From the NCBI RefSeq assembly GCF_049675895.1, contig NZ_CP183834.1, positions 3,100,001 to 3,164,000 of the forward strand: a stretch of 64,000 nucleotides of DNA, written 5' to 3'. The stretch's first letter is position 1. Every line of letters begins with the position of its first letter. Origin of the DNA: Ampullimonas aquatilis (GTDB lineage Bacteria; Pseudomonadota; Gammaproteobacteria; Burkholderiales; Burkholderiaceae_D). Positions 42,649 to 51,799 of the stretch are shown here, piece after piece. A program made the translations under genes and the position numbers. The notes below the pieces were generated by a model. The model saw only the letters and a list, made by a program, of their open reading frames with translations. It did no database searches and was not told where the DNA came from.

Positions 42649-43743
42649 TTAGTCTCTGAATAGACTGCGCACGGCAAACAGTGGATTGGCGGGTTCTTTG
42701 CTGGCTGGCTCGGCGTGATAACGCTCAATGCGTTCCACTTCATTTTTTGAGCCAAAAACCAGGCCGATTCGTTGATGCAGGGACGTCGGTTCCACGCTCA
42801 GCATCGGCACACGCCCGGTACTGGCACGACCACCTGCCTGCTCCATGATGAAACCGATCGGGTTGGCTTCATACAGCAAGCGCAATCGACCTGGTTTGGT
42901 CGCATCCTTGGTATCACGCGGATACATGAAAACTCCGCCACGCATGAGAATACGATGGGCTTCGGCAACCATGCTGGCAATCCAGCGCATATTGAAATCT
43001 TTACCCCGACAGCCCGTCTTGCCTGCCATGCATTCATCCACATACCGACGAATCGGTGTTTCCCAGAAGCGGCTGTTGGAAGCATTGATGGCAAATTCCT
43101 GGGTATCCACCGGCACGCGTAAATCGGGATGTGTGAGCATGAATTCGCCCAGATTGGGGTCGAGCGTAAAACCAACCACGCCGTTACCCACTGTCAAGAT
43201 CAACATGGTGGTTGGACCATATAGCGCGTAGCCGGCTGCAACCTGTTTGGTACCGGGCTGTAAAAAATCGGACTCCAGGACATCTCGACCATCCTTGACG
43301 ACCTCTTCGGGTGCACGCAGGATTGAAAAAATACTGCCAACCGACACATTGACGTCAATATTGCTGGAGCCATCCAATGGATCAAACACCAGCAAGTATT
43401 TACCTCGTGGAAACTGGCCCGGGATTTGTCGCGGCTGCTCCATTTCTTCAGAAGCCATACCCGCCAAATGACCACCCCATTCATTCATCTTGATGAAATA
43501 GTCGTTACTCAGCACATCCAGTTTTTTCTGAGTTTCACCCTGCACATTGATCGAAGCCCCACCTTCGGCAACCTGATTACCCAACACGCCACCCAATTCG
43601 CCAAACGCGACAGCACGAGCAATTGCCTTACAGGCCAGGGCAACATCCAGAATCAAGGCATTGAAATCACCCCGAGCATCCGGATAGCGGCGCCGTTCCT
43701 CAATCAGATATTGAGTCAGCGTGGATCGTTTAGATAACGGCAT
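42649..43743 (-). CDS. cbbF: Fructose-1,6-bisphosphatase, class I
   Basis: Hydrolyses fructose 1,6-bisphosphate, and in autotrophs often sedoheptulose 1,7-bisphosphate. 364 residues. The metal and substrate signatures are clear: LLVFDPLDGSSNIDVNVSVG, GYALYGPTTMLILTVGNGV, and RLLYEANPIGFIMEQAGGRA. No separate sedoheptulose bisphosphatase gene is seen in the operon, so it probably handles both substrates. Lies between rpe and prk. Confidence 0.97.
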   Translation of the reverse strand: MPLSKRSTLTQYLIEERRRYPDARGDFNALILDVALACKAIARAVAFGELGGVLGNQVAEGGASINVQGETQKKLDVLSNDYFIKMNEWGGHLAGMASEEMEQPRQIPGQFPRGKYLLVFDPLDGSSNIDVNVSVGSIFSILRAPEEVVKDGRDVLESDFLQPGTKQVAAGYALYGPTTMLILTVGNGVVGFTLDPNLGEFMLTHPDLRVPVDTQEFAINASNSRFWETPIRRYVDECMAGKTGCRGKDFNMRWIASMVAEAHRILMRGGVFMYPRDTKDATKPGRLRLLYEANPIGFIMEQAGGRASTGRVPMLSVEPTSLHQRIGLVFGSKNEVERIERYHAEPASKEPANPLFAVRSLFRD

Positions 43744-43792
43744 GGTTGGTCTCCCTTAAAGTAAATATTTTGTTTTTTATTATTTTTTAGCA

Positions 43793-44488
43793 TCAGCAGC
43801 GTGTCGCTGCCTGCCTTAACGTTTGGATGATGCTGTGATAACCGCCCTCGGGATCAGGTGCACCAAACACGGCACTGCCCGCTACTAGCGTATCGGCACC
43901 GGCCTGCACGATAGCGGCAATATTGTCGGTCTTCACGCCACCATCAATTTCCAGATGAATTGGCTGACCACCGGCAGCAATATGCTGATCGATCCGTTGC
44001 CGAGTCTGATGGATTTTTGGCAGCATCGCATGAATGAATTTCTGCCCACCAAAACCGGGGTTGACGCTCATCAGCAAAATCAGATCCAGCTTGTCCATGA
44101 TGTGATCCAGCCAGCTCAAAGGGGTCGCAGGATTCAACACCACACCCGCCTTGCAGCCATGATCACGAATCAGTTGTAATGTCCGGTCAACATGACTGGA
44201 AGCCTCTGGATGGAAGGTGATCAGATTGGCACCCGCCTTGGCGAACATGGGAATCAGCGCATCCACTGGCTGTACCATCAAGTGCACATCAATGGGAATT
44301 GCCACATGCGGACGAATCGCCTCACACACCATGGGCCCAATCGTCAGATTGGGAACAAAGTGGTTATCCATCACATCCACATGCAACCAGTCTGCGCCAG
44401 CAGCTTCGACTGCACGTACCTCTTCACCCAACCGAGAGAAATCAGCCGAGAGAATGGAAGGCGCAATCTTGATCGTGTTGGTGGTCAT
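43793..44488 (-). CDS. cbbE: Ribulose-phosphate 3-epimerase (CbbE)
   Basis: Interconverts ribulose 5-phosphate and xylulose 5-phosphate. About 231 residues from the ATG at 44486-44488, which has AGAGG 7 bases upstream; the open frame runs ten codons further but without such a site. TIM-barrel metal-binding motifs: IAPSILSADFSRLGEE, LHVDVMDNHFVPNLTIGP, LMSVNPGFGGQKFI and EIDGGVKTDNI. Some cysteines close the C-terminus (ATRC). It lies 26 bp after cbbY. Confidence 0.96.
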   Translation of the reverse strand: MTTNTIKIAPSILSADFSRLGEEVRAVEAAGADWLHVDVMDNHFVPNLTIGPMVCEAIRPHVAIPIDVHLMVQPVDALIPMFAKAGANLITFHPEASSHVDRTLQLIRDHGCKAGVVLNPATPLSWLDHIMDKLDLILLMSVNPGFGGQKFIHAMLPKIHQTRQRIDQHIAAGGQPIHLEIDGGVKTDNIAAIVQAGADTLVAGSAVFGAPDPEGGYHSIIQTLRQAATRC

Positions 44489-44514
44489 GCTAATACCTCT
44501 TTTGAAAATCAATT

Positions 44515-45276
44515 TCAAGATGTCTGATTTGGTGTTGCACGTTTTAGATGCAGCTTTTTATCTACCGGATACGTTGTCAACAAATCAAGGTTGATCGTTG
44601 TCAAATCTTCCTGCACGGTCATCGCCTTGGAAAAATCATGGTGACGGGTAAACTCGGTAGGTGTCACCACTACTCTGAGTCCAGCCTGATGAGCCGCGGA
44701 CAAACCATTGCCAGAATCTTCAAAAGCGATACACTCATCAGGATCAAGTCTGAGCATCTTGAGTACATAGAGATAAACCTGTGGATCAGGCTTTTTATTG
44801 GGCGAGGTATGTGCATCACCCACCACAGAGAAATCTCTGCGCCAGTCATTACCCAGGTTTTGCTTCATGAGTGCATTGATATTGGCTGGCGTGGTGGTGG
44901 TTGCAATCGACAACTTGATACCAGCACGCAAAGCCTCTTCAATCAAGGCCATGACACCCGGGCGCAATACCACTTTGCCATGATTGAGCAGGCTTGTATA
45001 AATAGCCGTTTTGATTTCATGGATCTGGTTGATTGCATCGTTGATGGCCTGACCGTTGAGATCACGAATCTCGGGCATCACACTGCGCCAGTAATGCAAC
45101 AAGCGCTCTTTGCCACCAGATACTTCCAGCAACTTGGTATAGCCAGGCACATCCCACACCCAATCCATACCAACTTCGGCAAAGGCCTGATTAAATGCTT
45201 GCAGGTGATAGGACTCAGTATCGGCGAGCGTGCCATCGACATCAAATATCAAAGCCTTGATTGGATAGTTTTGCAT
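44515..45276 (-). CDS. cbbY: HAD-family sugar-bisphosphatase CbbY
   Basis: CbbY removes xylulose-1,5-bisphosphate, a misfire product of RuBisCO that blocks its active site. 253 residues: nucleophile LIFDVDGTLADTESYH, cap-domain loop with SGGKERLLHYW, the Lys of SPNKKPDPQVYL, and AFEDSGNGLSAAHQAG. It follows cbbX by 3 bp, the usual pairing of RuBisCO repair proteins in red-type operons. Confidence 0.95.
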   Translation of the reverse strand: MQNYPIKALIFDVDGTLADTESYHLQAFNQAFAEVGMDWVWDVPGYTKLLEVSGGKERLLHYWRSVMPEIRDLNGQAINDAINQIHEIKTAIYTSLLNHGKVVLRPGVMALIEEALRAGIKLSIATTTTPANINALMKQNLGNDWRRDFSVVGDAHTSPNKKPDPQVYLYVLKMLRLDPDECIAFEDSGNGLSAAHQAGLRVVVTPTEFTRHHDFSKAMTVQEDLTTINLDLLTTYPVDKKLHLKRATPNQTS

Positions 45277-45279
45277 GAT

Positions 45280-46266
45280 CTATCCCTCTCGCTCGGTCCG
45301 CGGATCTTGAAACAACCGACTACCTAAAATATCCTGTACCTGAATGGTCATCAGATCATCACGACCGAGGGGTTGATCAGGATTAAGAAACAACCGACTT
45401 GCCTGTCGTAACCGGGCACGATCAAGGGCGTTGCGCACACTGCGAGCGTTGGCAAAATGCGGTTGTTCGATGCGTCGCTGCAAATACTGCTCAAAGGCAA
45501 CCAGCGCACCTTCGCCAAATTGATAATTCAATGTCGCCAGCATCTTGCTGGAAATCTGACAAAGCTCATCGACCGAAAAATCAGGAAAGTCGAGATGATG
45601 GGCTATCCGTGAGGACATACCGGGATTGGATTGAAAAAAGGTATCCATTCGATCCTTATATCCGGCCAGTATCACGACTAAATCATCGCGCTGGTTTTCC
45701 ATCACCTGCAATAAAATTTCAATGGCTTCCTGCCCGTAATCTCTTTCATTTTCTGGTCGATACAGGTAGTAGGCCTCATCAATAAAGAGCACACCACCCA
45801 TCGCTTTTTTCAGGACTTCTTTGGTTTTTGGTGCGGTGTGTCCAATGTATTGACCAACCAGATCATCCCGTGTCACCGAAACCAGATGACCTTTCCGAAT
45901 ATAACCAAGCCGAAACAAAATCTCGGCCATACGACTCGCCACGGTCGTTTTACCGGTACCGGGATTACCGGTAAAACACATATGCAGGCTCGGATTCTGG
46001 CTTAATAAACCTTGATTCATGCGCAGCTTGTCAATGACCAGCAAGGCCGCAATATCACGAATACGCATCTTGACGGGTTGCAAACCAATCAAGTCACGAT
46101 CAAGTTCATCCAGCACCTCCCTGACCTGCGACTGATTCAAAATTTCATTGACCGTCTGCGCCATGGCCGGTTGCTCTTCGCTCTCGGAACTGACATGCGG
46201 CATTGCGCCAACCGCATTGTCAGCAGTCATGTTATAGCCCGGAATACGATAAAGTGAATGGCTCAT
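45280..46266 (-). CDS. cbbX: RuBisCO activase CbbX (AAA+)
   Basis: Hexameric AAA+ motor that pulls on the C-terminal tail of red-type RuBisCO large subunits to free inhibitor sugars; itself activated by RuBP. 328 residues: an N-terminal extension of about 35, Walker A FTGNPGTGKTTVAS, Walker B GVLFIDEAYYLYRPE, pore-loop region VGQYIGHT and arginine finger NPGMSSRI. Present only with red-type RuBisCO, matching form IC here. It lies 40 bp after cbbS. Confidence 0.97.
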   Translation of the reverse strand: MSHSLYRIPGYNMTADNAVGAMPHVSSESEEQPAMAQTVNEILNQSQVREVLDELDRDLIGLQPVKMRIRDIAALLVIDKLRMNQGLLSQNPSLHMCFTGNPGTGKTTVASRMAEILFRLGYIRKGHLVSVTRDDLVGQYIGHTAPKTKEVLKKAMGGVLFIDEAYYLYRPENERDYGQEAIEILLQVMENQRDDLVVILAGYKDRMDTFFQSNPGMSSRIAHHLDFPDFSVDELCQISSKMLATLNYQFGEGALVAFEQYLQRRIEQPHFANARSVRNALDRARLRQASRLFLNPDQPLGRDDLMTIQVQDILGSRLFQDPRTEREG

Positions 46267-46306
46267 GGTGTCACTATCTGGTCAATGAAATAAATACTTC
46301 AGTTAA

Positions 46307-46741
46307 TCAATAACGCTGATTTTCAGGTTCATCGGCGGCATAACCACGCGTGGTGTAGCGCATGGATCGGCCATTGACTTCCTGTCGTTCCAGCATGAAG
46401 CCTGGTTCTTCTTTGGGACGGTTGACAATGAAGCTCATCACAATCGATTCCACATTGCGCGTGGCATCAAAAGCCATCAGACGGATATATAAGTTGGGAA
46501 AAGTCTTTCGGCAGGTATTCAATTCCATCAAGACACCCGCGGCATCCTGCAGATCAAACATAGGCATGCCAAACATTTCCCAATAAGTATTGCGTGGATG
46601 CGGGTCATCGGTATATTCCACACTCCATGCATAGCCCTTTTTCAGGCCGTATTCAATTTGCAGCGTGATTTCTTCATCGGTTAAATCAGGCAGAAAGCTG
46701 AACTGACCTTGTGTCAGCTTGCCGGTTGGGTTACTCATCAT
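46307..46741 (-). CDS. cbbS: RuBisCO small subunit, form IC
   Basis: Small subunit of the L8S8 enzyme. 144 residues from the ATG at 46739-46741, about 8 bases after AAGGAG; a second ATG follows directly. The start has TGKLTQGQFSFLPDLTDEEI and the core ends at SFIVNRPKEEPG, after which a C-terminal extension of about 25 residues (VNGRSMRYTTRGYAADEPEN) would form the beta-hairpin that replaces the green-type N-terminal loop. This marks it as red type. It is 37 bp after cbbL. Confidence 0.97.
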   Translation of the reverse strand: MMSNPTGKLTQGQFSFLPDLTDEEITLQIEYGLKKGYAWSVEYTDDPHPRNTYWEMFGMPMFDLQDAAGVLMELNTCRKTFPNLYIRLMAFDATRNVESIVMSFIVNRPKEEPGFMLERQEVNGRSMRYTTRGYAADEPENQRY

Positions 46742-46778
46742 GATGCGTGCTCCTTGTCTTTTTTCGTCTATCAATGAA

Positions 46779-48242
46779 TTACATGGCGGCCGAAGGTGTG
46801 ACGGCATAGTCACTCGAATCGGTAGACTGATAATTGAAGCTGATCTCGCCCCAGGTATCGAGTGCCGCTTTCAATGGGCCACAGGTTTGTGCTGCTTTCT
46901 TGAGAATCTCTGGACCTTCATTGAGAATATCTTTACCTTCGTTACGCGCCTTGACCATCGATTCCAACGCCACCCGGTTGGCCACGGCACCTGCCTGAAT
47001 GCCTTGCGGATGCCCAATCGTGCCACCGCCAAACTGCAGAATCACATCATCACCAAACAGATCTAACAACTGATGCATCTGACCGGCATGAATACCACCA
47101 GAAGCGACCGGCATGACCTTCTTGGTGTCGGCCCAGTCCTGATCAAAATACAAACCACGAGGCAGATCAGTTTTGGTGTAGCTGTCGCGACAGACGTTGT
47201 AATAGCCTTGTACTGTCATGGGATCACCCTCCAGCTTGCCTACGGCTGTGCCGGTATGCAGATGATCAACACCCGCCAGACGCAACCACTTGGCAATCAC
47301 TCGAAAACTCACGCCATGATTCTTCTGCCGCGTATAAGTGCCATGACCAGCGCGGTGCATATGCACGATCATGTCATTCTTGCGAGCCCAGTTAGCCATG
47401 CTCTGAATTGCCGACCAGCCAATCACCAGGTCCAGCATGATGACGACCGAACCCAACTCTTTGGCAAACTCGGCACGCTCGTAAATGTCTTCCATCGTCG
47501 CGCCAGTCACGTTCAGGTAGGAACCTTTAACCTCACCGGTTACTGCCTGTGCCTTGTTGACACCATCCATCACATAGAGGAAACGATCACGCCAGTGCAT
47601 GAAGGGCTGTGAGTTGATATTTTCATCATCCTTCATGAAGTCCAAACCACCTTTGAGGCCTTCATAAATGACACGGCCATAGTTACGACCGGATAACCCG
47701 AGTTTAGGCTTGGTGGTGGCACCCAGTAATGGACGGCCAAACTTGTCGAGGCGCTCGCGCTCTACCACTAAACCCGTTGGTGGACCCTTGAAAGTTTTGA
47801 TATAAGCCACCGGAATCCTGATATCTTCAAGACGTGCCGCTTTTAATGGCTTGAAACTGAATACGTTGCCAATCAGCGAAGCGGTCATGTTTGAAATAGA
47901 ACCTTCTTCAAACAGAATCAGATCGTAGGCCACGTAGGCAAAGTACTGACCAGGATTATTTGGTACTGGCAATACCTTAAAAGCTTTGGCACGGTAACTG
48001 TCACAGGCAGTCAGACGATCGGTCCATACCACGGTCCAGGTGGCAGTGGAAGATTCCCCGGCAACGGCTGCTGCAGCCTCTTCAGGGTCAACACCTTCTT
48101 GTGGCGTGATGCGAAACAGACAGATGGTATCGGTCTCTTTCGGTACGTAATCGGGCATCCAATAGCCCATCTGTTTGTATTTCAAGACGCCGGCGCTGTA
48201 ACGCTTTTTGGCATCGGTGATCTGGCTTGTTGCTTCACTCAT
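46779..48242 (-). CDS. cbbL: RuBisCO large subunit, form IC (red type)
   Basis: Catalytic subunit fixing CO2 onto RuBP. 487 residues. Active-site blocks are complete: GATTKPKLGLSGRNYGR (catalytic Lys), GGLDFMKDDENINSQPF (the Lys carbamylated by CO2, with the Asp/Glu metal ligands), GTAVGKLEGDP (loop 6 Lys), and GGGTIGHPQGIQAGAVANRV. The KDDEN motif and the tail STDSSDYAVTPSAAM fit form IC/ID enzymes; the long tail is the CbbX handle. GAGGAG stands 5 bases before the ATG. First gene of the operon, divergent from cbbR. Confidence 0.99.
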   Translation of the reverse strand: MSEATSQITDAKKRYSAGVLKYKQMGYWMPDYVPKETDTICLFRITPQEGVDPEEAAAAVAGESSTATWTVVWTDRLTACDSYRAKAFKVLPVPNNPGQYFAYVAYDLILFEEGSISNMTASLIGNVFSFKPLKAARLEDIRIPVAYIKTFKGPPTGLVVERERLDKFGRPLLGATTKPKLGLSGRNYGRVIYEGLKGGLDFMKDDENINSQPFMHWRDRFLYVMDGVNKAQAVTGEVKGSYLNVTGATMEDIYERAEFAKELGSVVIMLDLVIGWSAIQSMANWARKNDMIVHMHRAGHGTYTRQKNHGVSFRVIAKWLRLAGVDHLHTGTAVGKLEGDPMTVQGYYNVCRDSYTKTDLPRGLYFDQDWADTKKVMPVASGGIHAGQMHQLLDLFGDDVILQFGGGTIGHPQGIQAGAVANRVALESMVKARNEGKDILNEGPEILKKAAQTCGPLKAALDTWGEISFNYQSTDSSDYAVTPSAAM

Positions 48243-48347
48243 TTTGGCTCCTCTTTTTTAACGGTGCATTCCATGGGTGAAACTTTATGATTTATTCAAA
48301 ATAAGGTAAATTCAATTATTATTGAGTTTTAGTTAAGGAATAGCTTA
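48243..48347. promoter_or_regulatory. cbbR-cbbL control region
   Basis: The 105-bp gap between divergent cbbR and cbbL is AT-rich. An inverted repeat TCAATTATTATTGA (48312-48325) has the T-N11-A form typical of LysR-type sites, and a second, TTTATTCAAAATAAG (48291-48305), lies about 20 bp nearer cbbL. Together they fit a CbbR operator with recognition and activation half-sites. No strong sigma-70 promoter is seen for cbbL, as expected if CbbR activates it. Confidence 0.6.
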
Positions 48348-49295
48348 ATGAAGAATGCCACTTTCCGTCAGTTACGCGTTTTTTCAGAGGTCGCCAGGCA
48401 TTTAAGCTTTAACAAAGCAGCGCAAACACTGCATCTGACGCCACCTGCGATCACCATGCAGATCAAGGAGTTGGAAGGCCATGTCGGCTTGCCACTGTTT
48501 GATCGCAATGGCCGCCAGGTCGCACTCACTACAGTAGGTGAGTACATGCTGGTTTATGCCCGCAAAATATTGGCGACGCTCAAAGATGCTGAAGACACCG
48601 CTGCACGGCTTCAGCAGCTCAAGGTTGGCTCGTTGACTATCGGCATGGTGAGTACCGCCAAATACTTTATTCCGCGCTTACTGGGAGAGTTTCGCCATGA
48701 ACATGAGGGGATTGAAATCAAGCTGGTGGTTGGTAACCGTGAACAGCTCGTCAATATGCTGCAAAACAACGAGCTTGATATTGCCATCATGGGACGCCCG
48801 CCCAAAGAGCTGATTACTCGCACCGAGCCCTTTGCCGCGCATCCGCATGTATTTGTTGCACCCGTTGATCATCCACTGACCCGCCAAGGCACCATTACAG
48901 TTGAGGCCTTGCGCGCTTATGGATTTATAGGCAGAGAACTAGGTTCAGGCACACGTTTGGCCATGGAAAAGTTTATGTCGGAAGCGCATATTGAACCCAA
49001 AATCGTGATGGAAATGTCGAGCAATGAAACCATTAAGCAAGCCGTGATGGCGGGACTGGGAATCAGCTTTTTGTCTTTACATACTCTGGAGTTGGAGCTT
49101 GATAACAAATTGATTGCGATTTTGGATGTGGAAGGCACACCCGTGATTCGTGCCTGGAATTGTGTGCATACGATGTCCAAGCTGTTATCACCTGCAGCAG
49201 AGGCATTCAGATATTTTGTGCTGGAGCGCGGGGAGGGTTATTTAGCCGAGCATTACGCACGACATTTAAATATTCAACATGGGCCAGGCAACTGA
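48348..49295 (+). CDS. cbbR: LysR-type regulator CbbR
   Basis: Activator of the divergent cbb operon, sensing metabolites such as phosphoenolpyruvate, NADPH or RuBP in studied species. 315 residues: winged helix-turn-helix at 1-65 (TFRQLRVFSEVARHLSFNKA, LHLTPPAITMQIKELEGHVG) and a two-lobe effector domain. The assignment rests on family and on divergent placement from cbbL. A hairpin overlaps its 3' end. Confidence 0.95.
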   Translation: MKNATFRQLRVFSEVARHLSFNKAAQTLHLTPPAITMQIKELEGHVGLPLFDRNGRQVALTTVGEYMLVYARKILATLKDAEDTAARLQQLKVGSLTIGMVSTAKYFIPRLLGEFRHEHEGIEIKLVVGNREQLVNMLQNNELDIAIMGRPPKELITRTEPFAAHPHVFVAPVDHPLTRQGTITVEALRAYGFIGRELGSGTRLAMEKFMSEAHIEPKIVMEMSSNETIKQAVMAGLGISFLSLHTLELELDNKLIAILDVEGTPVIRAWNCVHTMSKLLSPAAEAFRYFVLERGEGYLAEHYARHLNIQHGPGN

Positions 49296-49309
49296 TTGGC
49301 CAGGCCCAT
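49279..49309. terminator. Hairpin at the 3' end of cbbR
   Basis: Arms ATGGGCC-A-GGC and GCC-A-GGCCCAT pair with one A-A mismatch around a 9-nt loop. It covers the last cbbR codons and the stop, between convergent genes. No U-tract follows, so termination is only inferred. Confidence 0.5.
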
Positions 49310-49322
49310 TAGCACTGTAGAA

Positions 49323-49826
49323 TCAGACTTGACTCAACAAAATCTCGGCAGTACTTTTTTCAATCTTGCCACCTTCTTCAAGATTGAACTGAGTCACGAC
49401 GCCATCTTTAACAAGCATAGAATAACGCTGTGAGCGAACGCCCAGACCCTTGGCAATCAGGTCAAATTCCAGACCCAGTGCAGCAGTATATTGTGCCGAA
49501 CCATCGGCCATCATGCGTACTTTGCCTGCGGTATGTTGATCCCGCCCCCAGGCACCCATCACAAACGCATCATTGACCGCAAGACACCAGATTTCATCCA
49601 CGCCCTTGGCTTTAAATTGTTCAGCCAGTTGCACATAACCCGGCAAATGAGTCGCCGAACAGCCTGGTGTGAAGGCACCAGGCAAGCCAAAAATGGCAAT
49701 CGTTTTGCCTTTGACCAGATCACCAATCTGAAAGGCATTCGGGCCAATTGAGCAGCCTTCACCTTCTACTTCAATATATTCAAACAGGGTGCCTTGCGGC
49801 AGAGTGTCACCAATCTTGATTGTCAT
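49323..49826 (-). CDS. Peroxiredoxin, Prx5 type
   Basis: 167 residues; reduces hydrogen peroxide and organic peroxides with glutaredoxin or thioredoxin. Active-site Cys in LPGAFTPGCSATHLPGY (about residue 56), with the Thr and Arg (WGRDQHTAGK region) of the family. A further Cys at IWCLAVND could be the resolving one in some members. AAGGA is well placed before the ATG. Convergent with cbbR. Confidence 0.94.
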   Translation of the reverse strand: MTIKIGDTLPQGTLFEYIEVEGEGCSIGPNAFQIGDLVKGKTIAIFGLPGAFTPGCSATHLPGYVQLAEQFKAKGVDEIWCLAVNDAFVMGAWGRDQHTAGKVRMMADGSAQYTAALGLEFDLIAKGLGVRSQRYSMLVKDGVVTQFNLEEGGKIEKSTAEILLSQV

Positions 49827-49870
49827 GTTGATTCCTTCATAAGCTGTCGATCGCCCACATCACGTGGCAC

Positions 49871-50893
49871 CTAGCTTAGCCAGACAGCAACCGTAATCAT
49901 GAACAGCATCAGCATCCATAACACCACAGCACGCCAGACCAAACCTACTGCAGATTGTAGAGTTTTCGTCGTAGGCGCGTCGCCCGGTGGCTCGGCACCA
50001 GGATCGAAGTCGGTCAGACTGCGTGGTGTGCTGCCAAAGAAAATACCGGTTTCGGAATAAACATCTTCCTGCTTCTGCAGGGCTGCTGCCTCGGGTACCA
50101 ATGGTGAAGCCCCTTCATTCTTTTTGGCCATCGGCTGCAAATGCACACCCAGCGCGCCACTGGCAGCGGCAAGAATAATCCCGGCAGTGCGATTACCCCA
50201 GTCGGATGCAAAATTACGCCAGGCATAGAGCGCATCTTCAAAGTTACCGACGATGGCAAATCCTACCGCAGTAAGTCTGGCAGGCAACCAGTCAATCCAT
50301 TCAAAAACCATCTTGGCAAAATGGCCAAACGCAGCTTCTTCAGGTTGATCAGGACGATTCCAGCTACGCGCCAGATATTCGGCCACACGATACAAGACCG
50401 CACCGGCAGGACCGATTGGCAACAGAAACCAGAAGAACACACCGAATACGTGGCGATGCGAAGCCAGCAAGGCAGCCTCGATGGTACGACGACAAACTTC
50501 CGAGGTATCAAAATCGGCAGCATCGATATTGAGCCAGTCGGACAGGCGTCGGCGCGCTTCATCCAGCTGACCATTGGACAAGGCCAATTGAATTTCAGTG
50601 AAGGGATGACTGAACTGACGAAAGCCCAATGTCAAATAAAGCACCACCACATTCCATAACAACGCAAAGGCAGGATTGATGCGCAACAAGATCCAATAAG
50701 GGATGGCAGCCAGCAACAGCAAGGGAATCATCACCAGAAACCAGGCGACTCGACCATGCAAGATTTCACCCGCATTGAGGCGTCGTTCAGCACCCGTTGC
50801 CATGACCCGCACAGCCTCGTAGACAGGATTATGAGAGCCAAGTGATTTGATCTGCTCGATGGCTAATGCAATAAGAATGGAAAAGAAGGTCAT
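49871..50893 (-). CDS. CobD/CbiB-like integral membrane protein
   Basis: About 340 residues from the ATG at 50891-50893, overlapping the Nudix gene's stop by ATGA. Several hydrophobic segments (VAWFLVMIPLLLLAAIPYWI, VFGVFFWFLLPIGPAGAV, LWMLMLFMITVAVWL) and the region RRRLSDWLNIDAADFDTSEV followed by RRTIEAALLASHRHVFGVFF resemble the CobD/CbiB cobalamin-pathway family. Betaproteobacteria often carry this homologue outside cobalamin operons, next to a CoA pyrophosphatase, as here. No cobalamin gene is nearby, so the role is uncertain; AmpE-like functions have also been suggested for such proteins. Confidence 0.8.
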   Translation of the reverse strand: MTFFSILIALAIEQIKSLGSHNPVYEAVRVMATGAERRLNAGEILHGRVAWFLVMIPLLLLAAIPYWILLRINPAFALLWNVVVLYLTLGFRQFSHPFTEIQLALSNGQLDEARRRLSDWLNIDAADFDTSEVCRRTIEAALLASHRHVFGVFFWFLLPIGPAGAVLYRVAEYLARSWNRPDQPEEAAFGHFAKMVFEWIDWLPARLTAVGFAIVGNFEDALYAWRNFASDWGNRTAGIILAAASGALGVHLQPMAKKNEGASPLVPEAAALQKQEDVYSETGIFFGSTPRSLTDFDPGAEPPGDAPTTKTLQSAVGLVWRAVVLWMLMLFMITVAVWLS

Positions 50894-51627
50894 GTCGCCT
50901 TCAAAAAATGATAAAGGTTGCGAATGATTGCCGCGGTCGCGCCCCAAATGAAATAGGACTCGTCGGCACCACGGTCAGTAGTGCCGCTGGTTGGTGCGGC
51001 AACGGATTTTTTACTTAATGCCTTGGGATAAGGCATGGAATAGAAACGTCGCTGAATGGACCCCACCTCAATGGCACGCACCTGATGATTGGCCGGGTTC
51101 ATCAAGAAATTCAGCGGGACTTCAAATACTTCTTCCACTTCAAAGGCATCGGGAATCAATTCAAAGGCAGGATTGACCAACCCCACAACTGGCGCCACCC
51201 GATAACCGGAAATGGTGTGATAGTCCGGCAGGACACCCAGTACTTCGATGTAATGATCGGCCAGGCCGGTTTCTTCTTCCGCTTCACGCAAGGCGGTGGC
51301 AATGAGATCAGCATCACCCTGCTCCCAGCGGCCACCGGGAAAACTGATCTGGCTGGCGTGGTCATGCAAATGTGCGGTGCGCATAGTGAGTAGTACATCC
51401 AGGCCCGACTCGCGGACCACAAGGGGGATCAGCACCGCAGCAGGTTTCCAGTCTTTGCTGCTCAAACTCAAGCGTGCCTCATCGGATTGTTCAGGCTGCC
51501 AGCGCGGTGGATTGCGAAAATGTTCGCGCAGTGCTGCCGCATCAAAGCGATGCAAAGGTACCATCGGCTCGTCATGGCCGGTACCAATGATGGTCACTTT
51601 TTCGGGTTCGTAAATGAAACGAGTCAA
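50890..51627 (-). CDS. Nudix CoA pyrophosphatase
   Basis: 245 residues from a TTG start; the nearest ATG is 20 codons in (51567), so the true start is uncertain. The Nudix box is GGRWEQGDADLIATALREAE followed by EETGL, preceded by QISFPGG, the UPF0035 signature of CoA/acyl-CoA pyrophosphatases such as E. coli NudL. Likely hydrolyses CoA and derivatives to 3',5'-ADP and phosphopantetheine. Coupled to the CobD-like gene by ATGA overlap. Confidence 0.87.
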   Translation of the reverse strand: MTRFIYEPEKVTIIGTGHDEPMVPLHRFDAAALREHFRNPPRWQPEQSDEARLSLSSKDWKPAAVLIPLVVRESGLDVLLTMRTAHLHDHASQISFPGGRWEQGDADLIATALREAEEETGLADHYIEVLGVLPDYHTISGYRVAPVVGLVNPAFELIPDAFEVEEVFEVPLNFLMNPANHQVRAIEVGSIQRRFYSMPYPKALSKKSVAAPTSGTTDRGADESYFIWGATAAIIRNLYHFLKAT

Positions 51628-51799
51628 AGCAGTCGGTCCGCAATCTATAGCTGGCTGTTTAAACCATCCATTTTAAGCGCGAAAGCATAGCTTGCAGTAT
51701 GTCAATGTGGCGAGTGTGCGCATCGAGTCAACAAAATTGATACACACCCGCCATTGCTTGGAAACTCACCGGCCTAAAGATGCACTTGGTTAAGCTGAT

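Noticed and set aside
44548..45327. Plus-strand open frame of 259 codons opposite cbbY
   Set aside because: Shadow of cbbY on the other strand, without a domain or start signal.
49871..50893. Cobalamin-synthesis locus
   Set aside because: Only a CobD/CbiB-like gene is present, with no other cobalamin gene or B12 riboswitch nearby.
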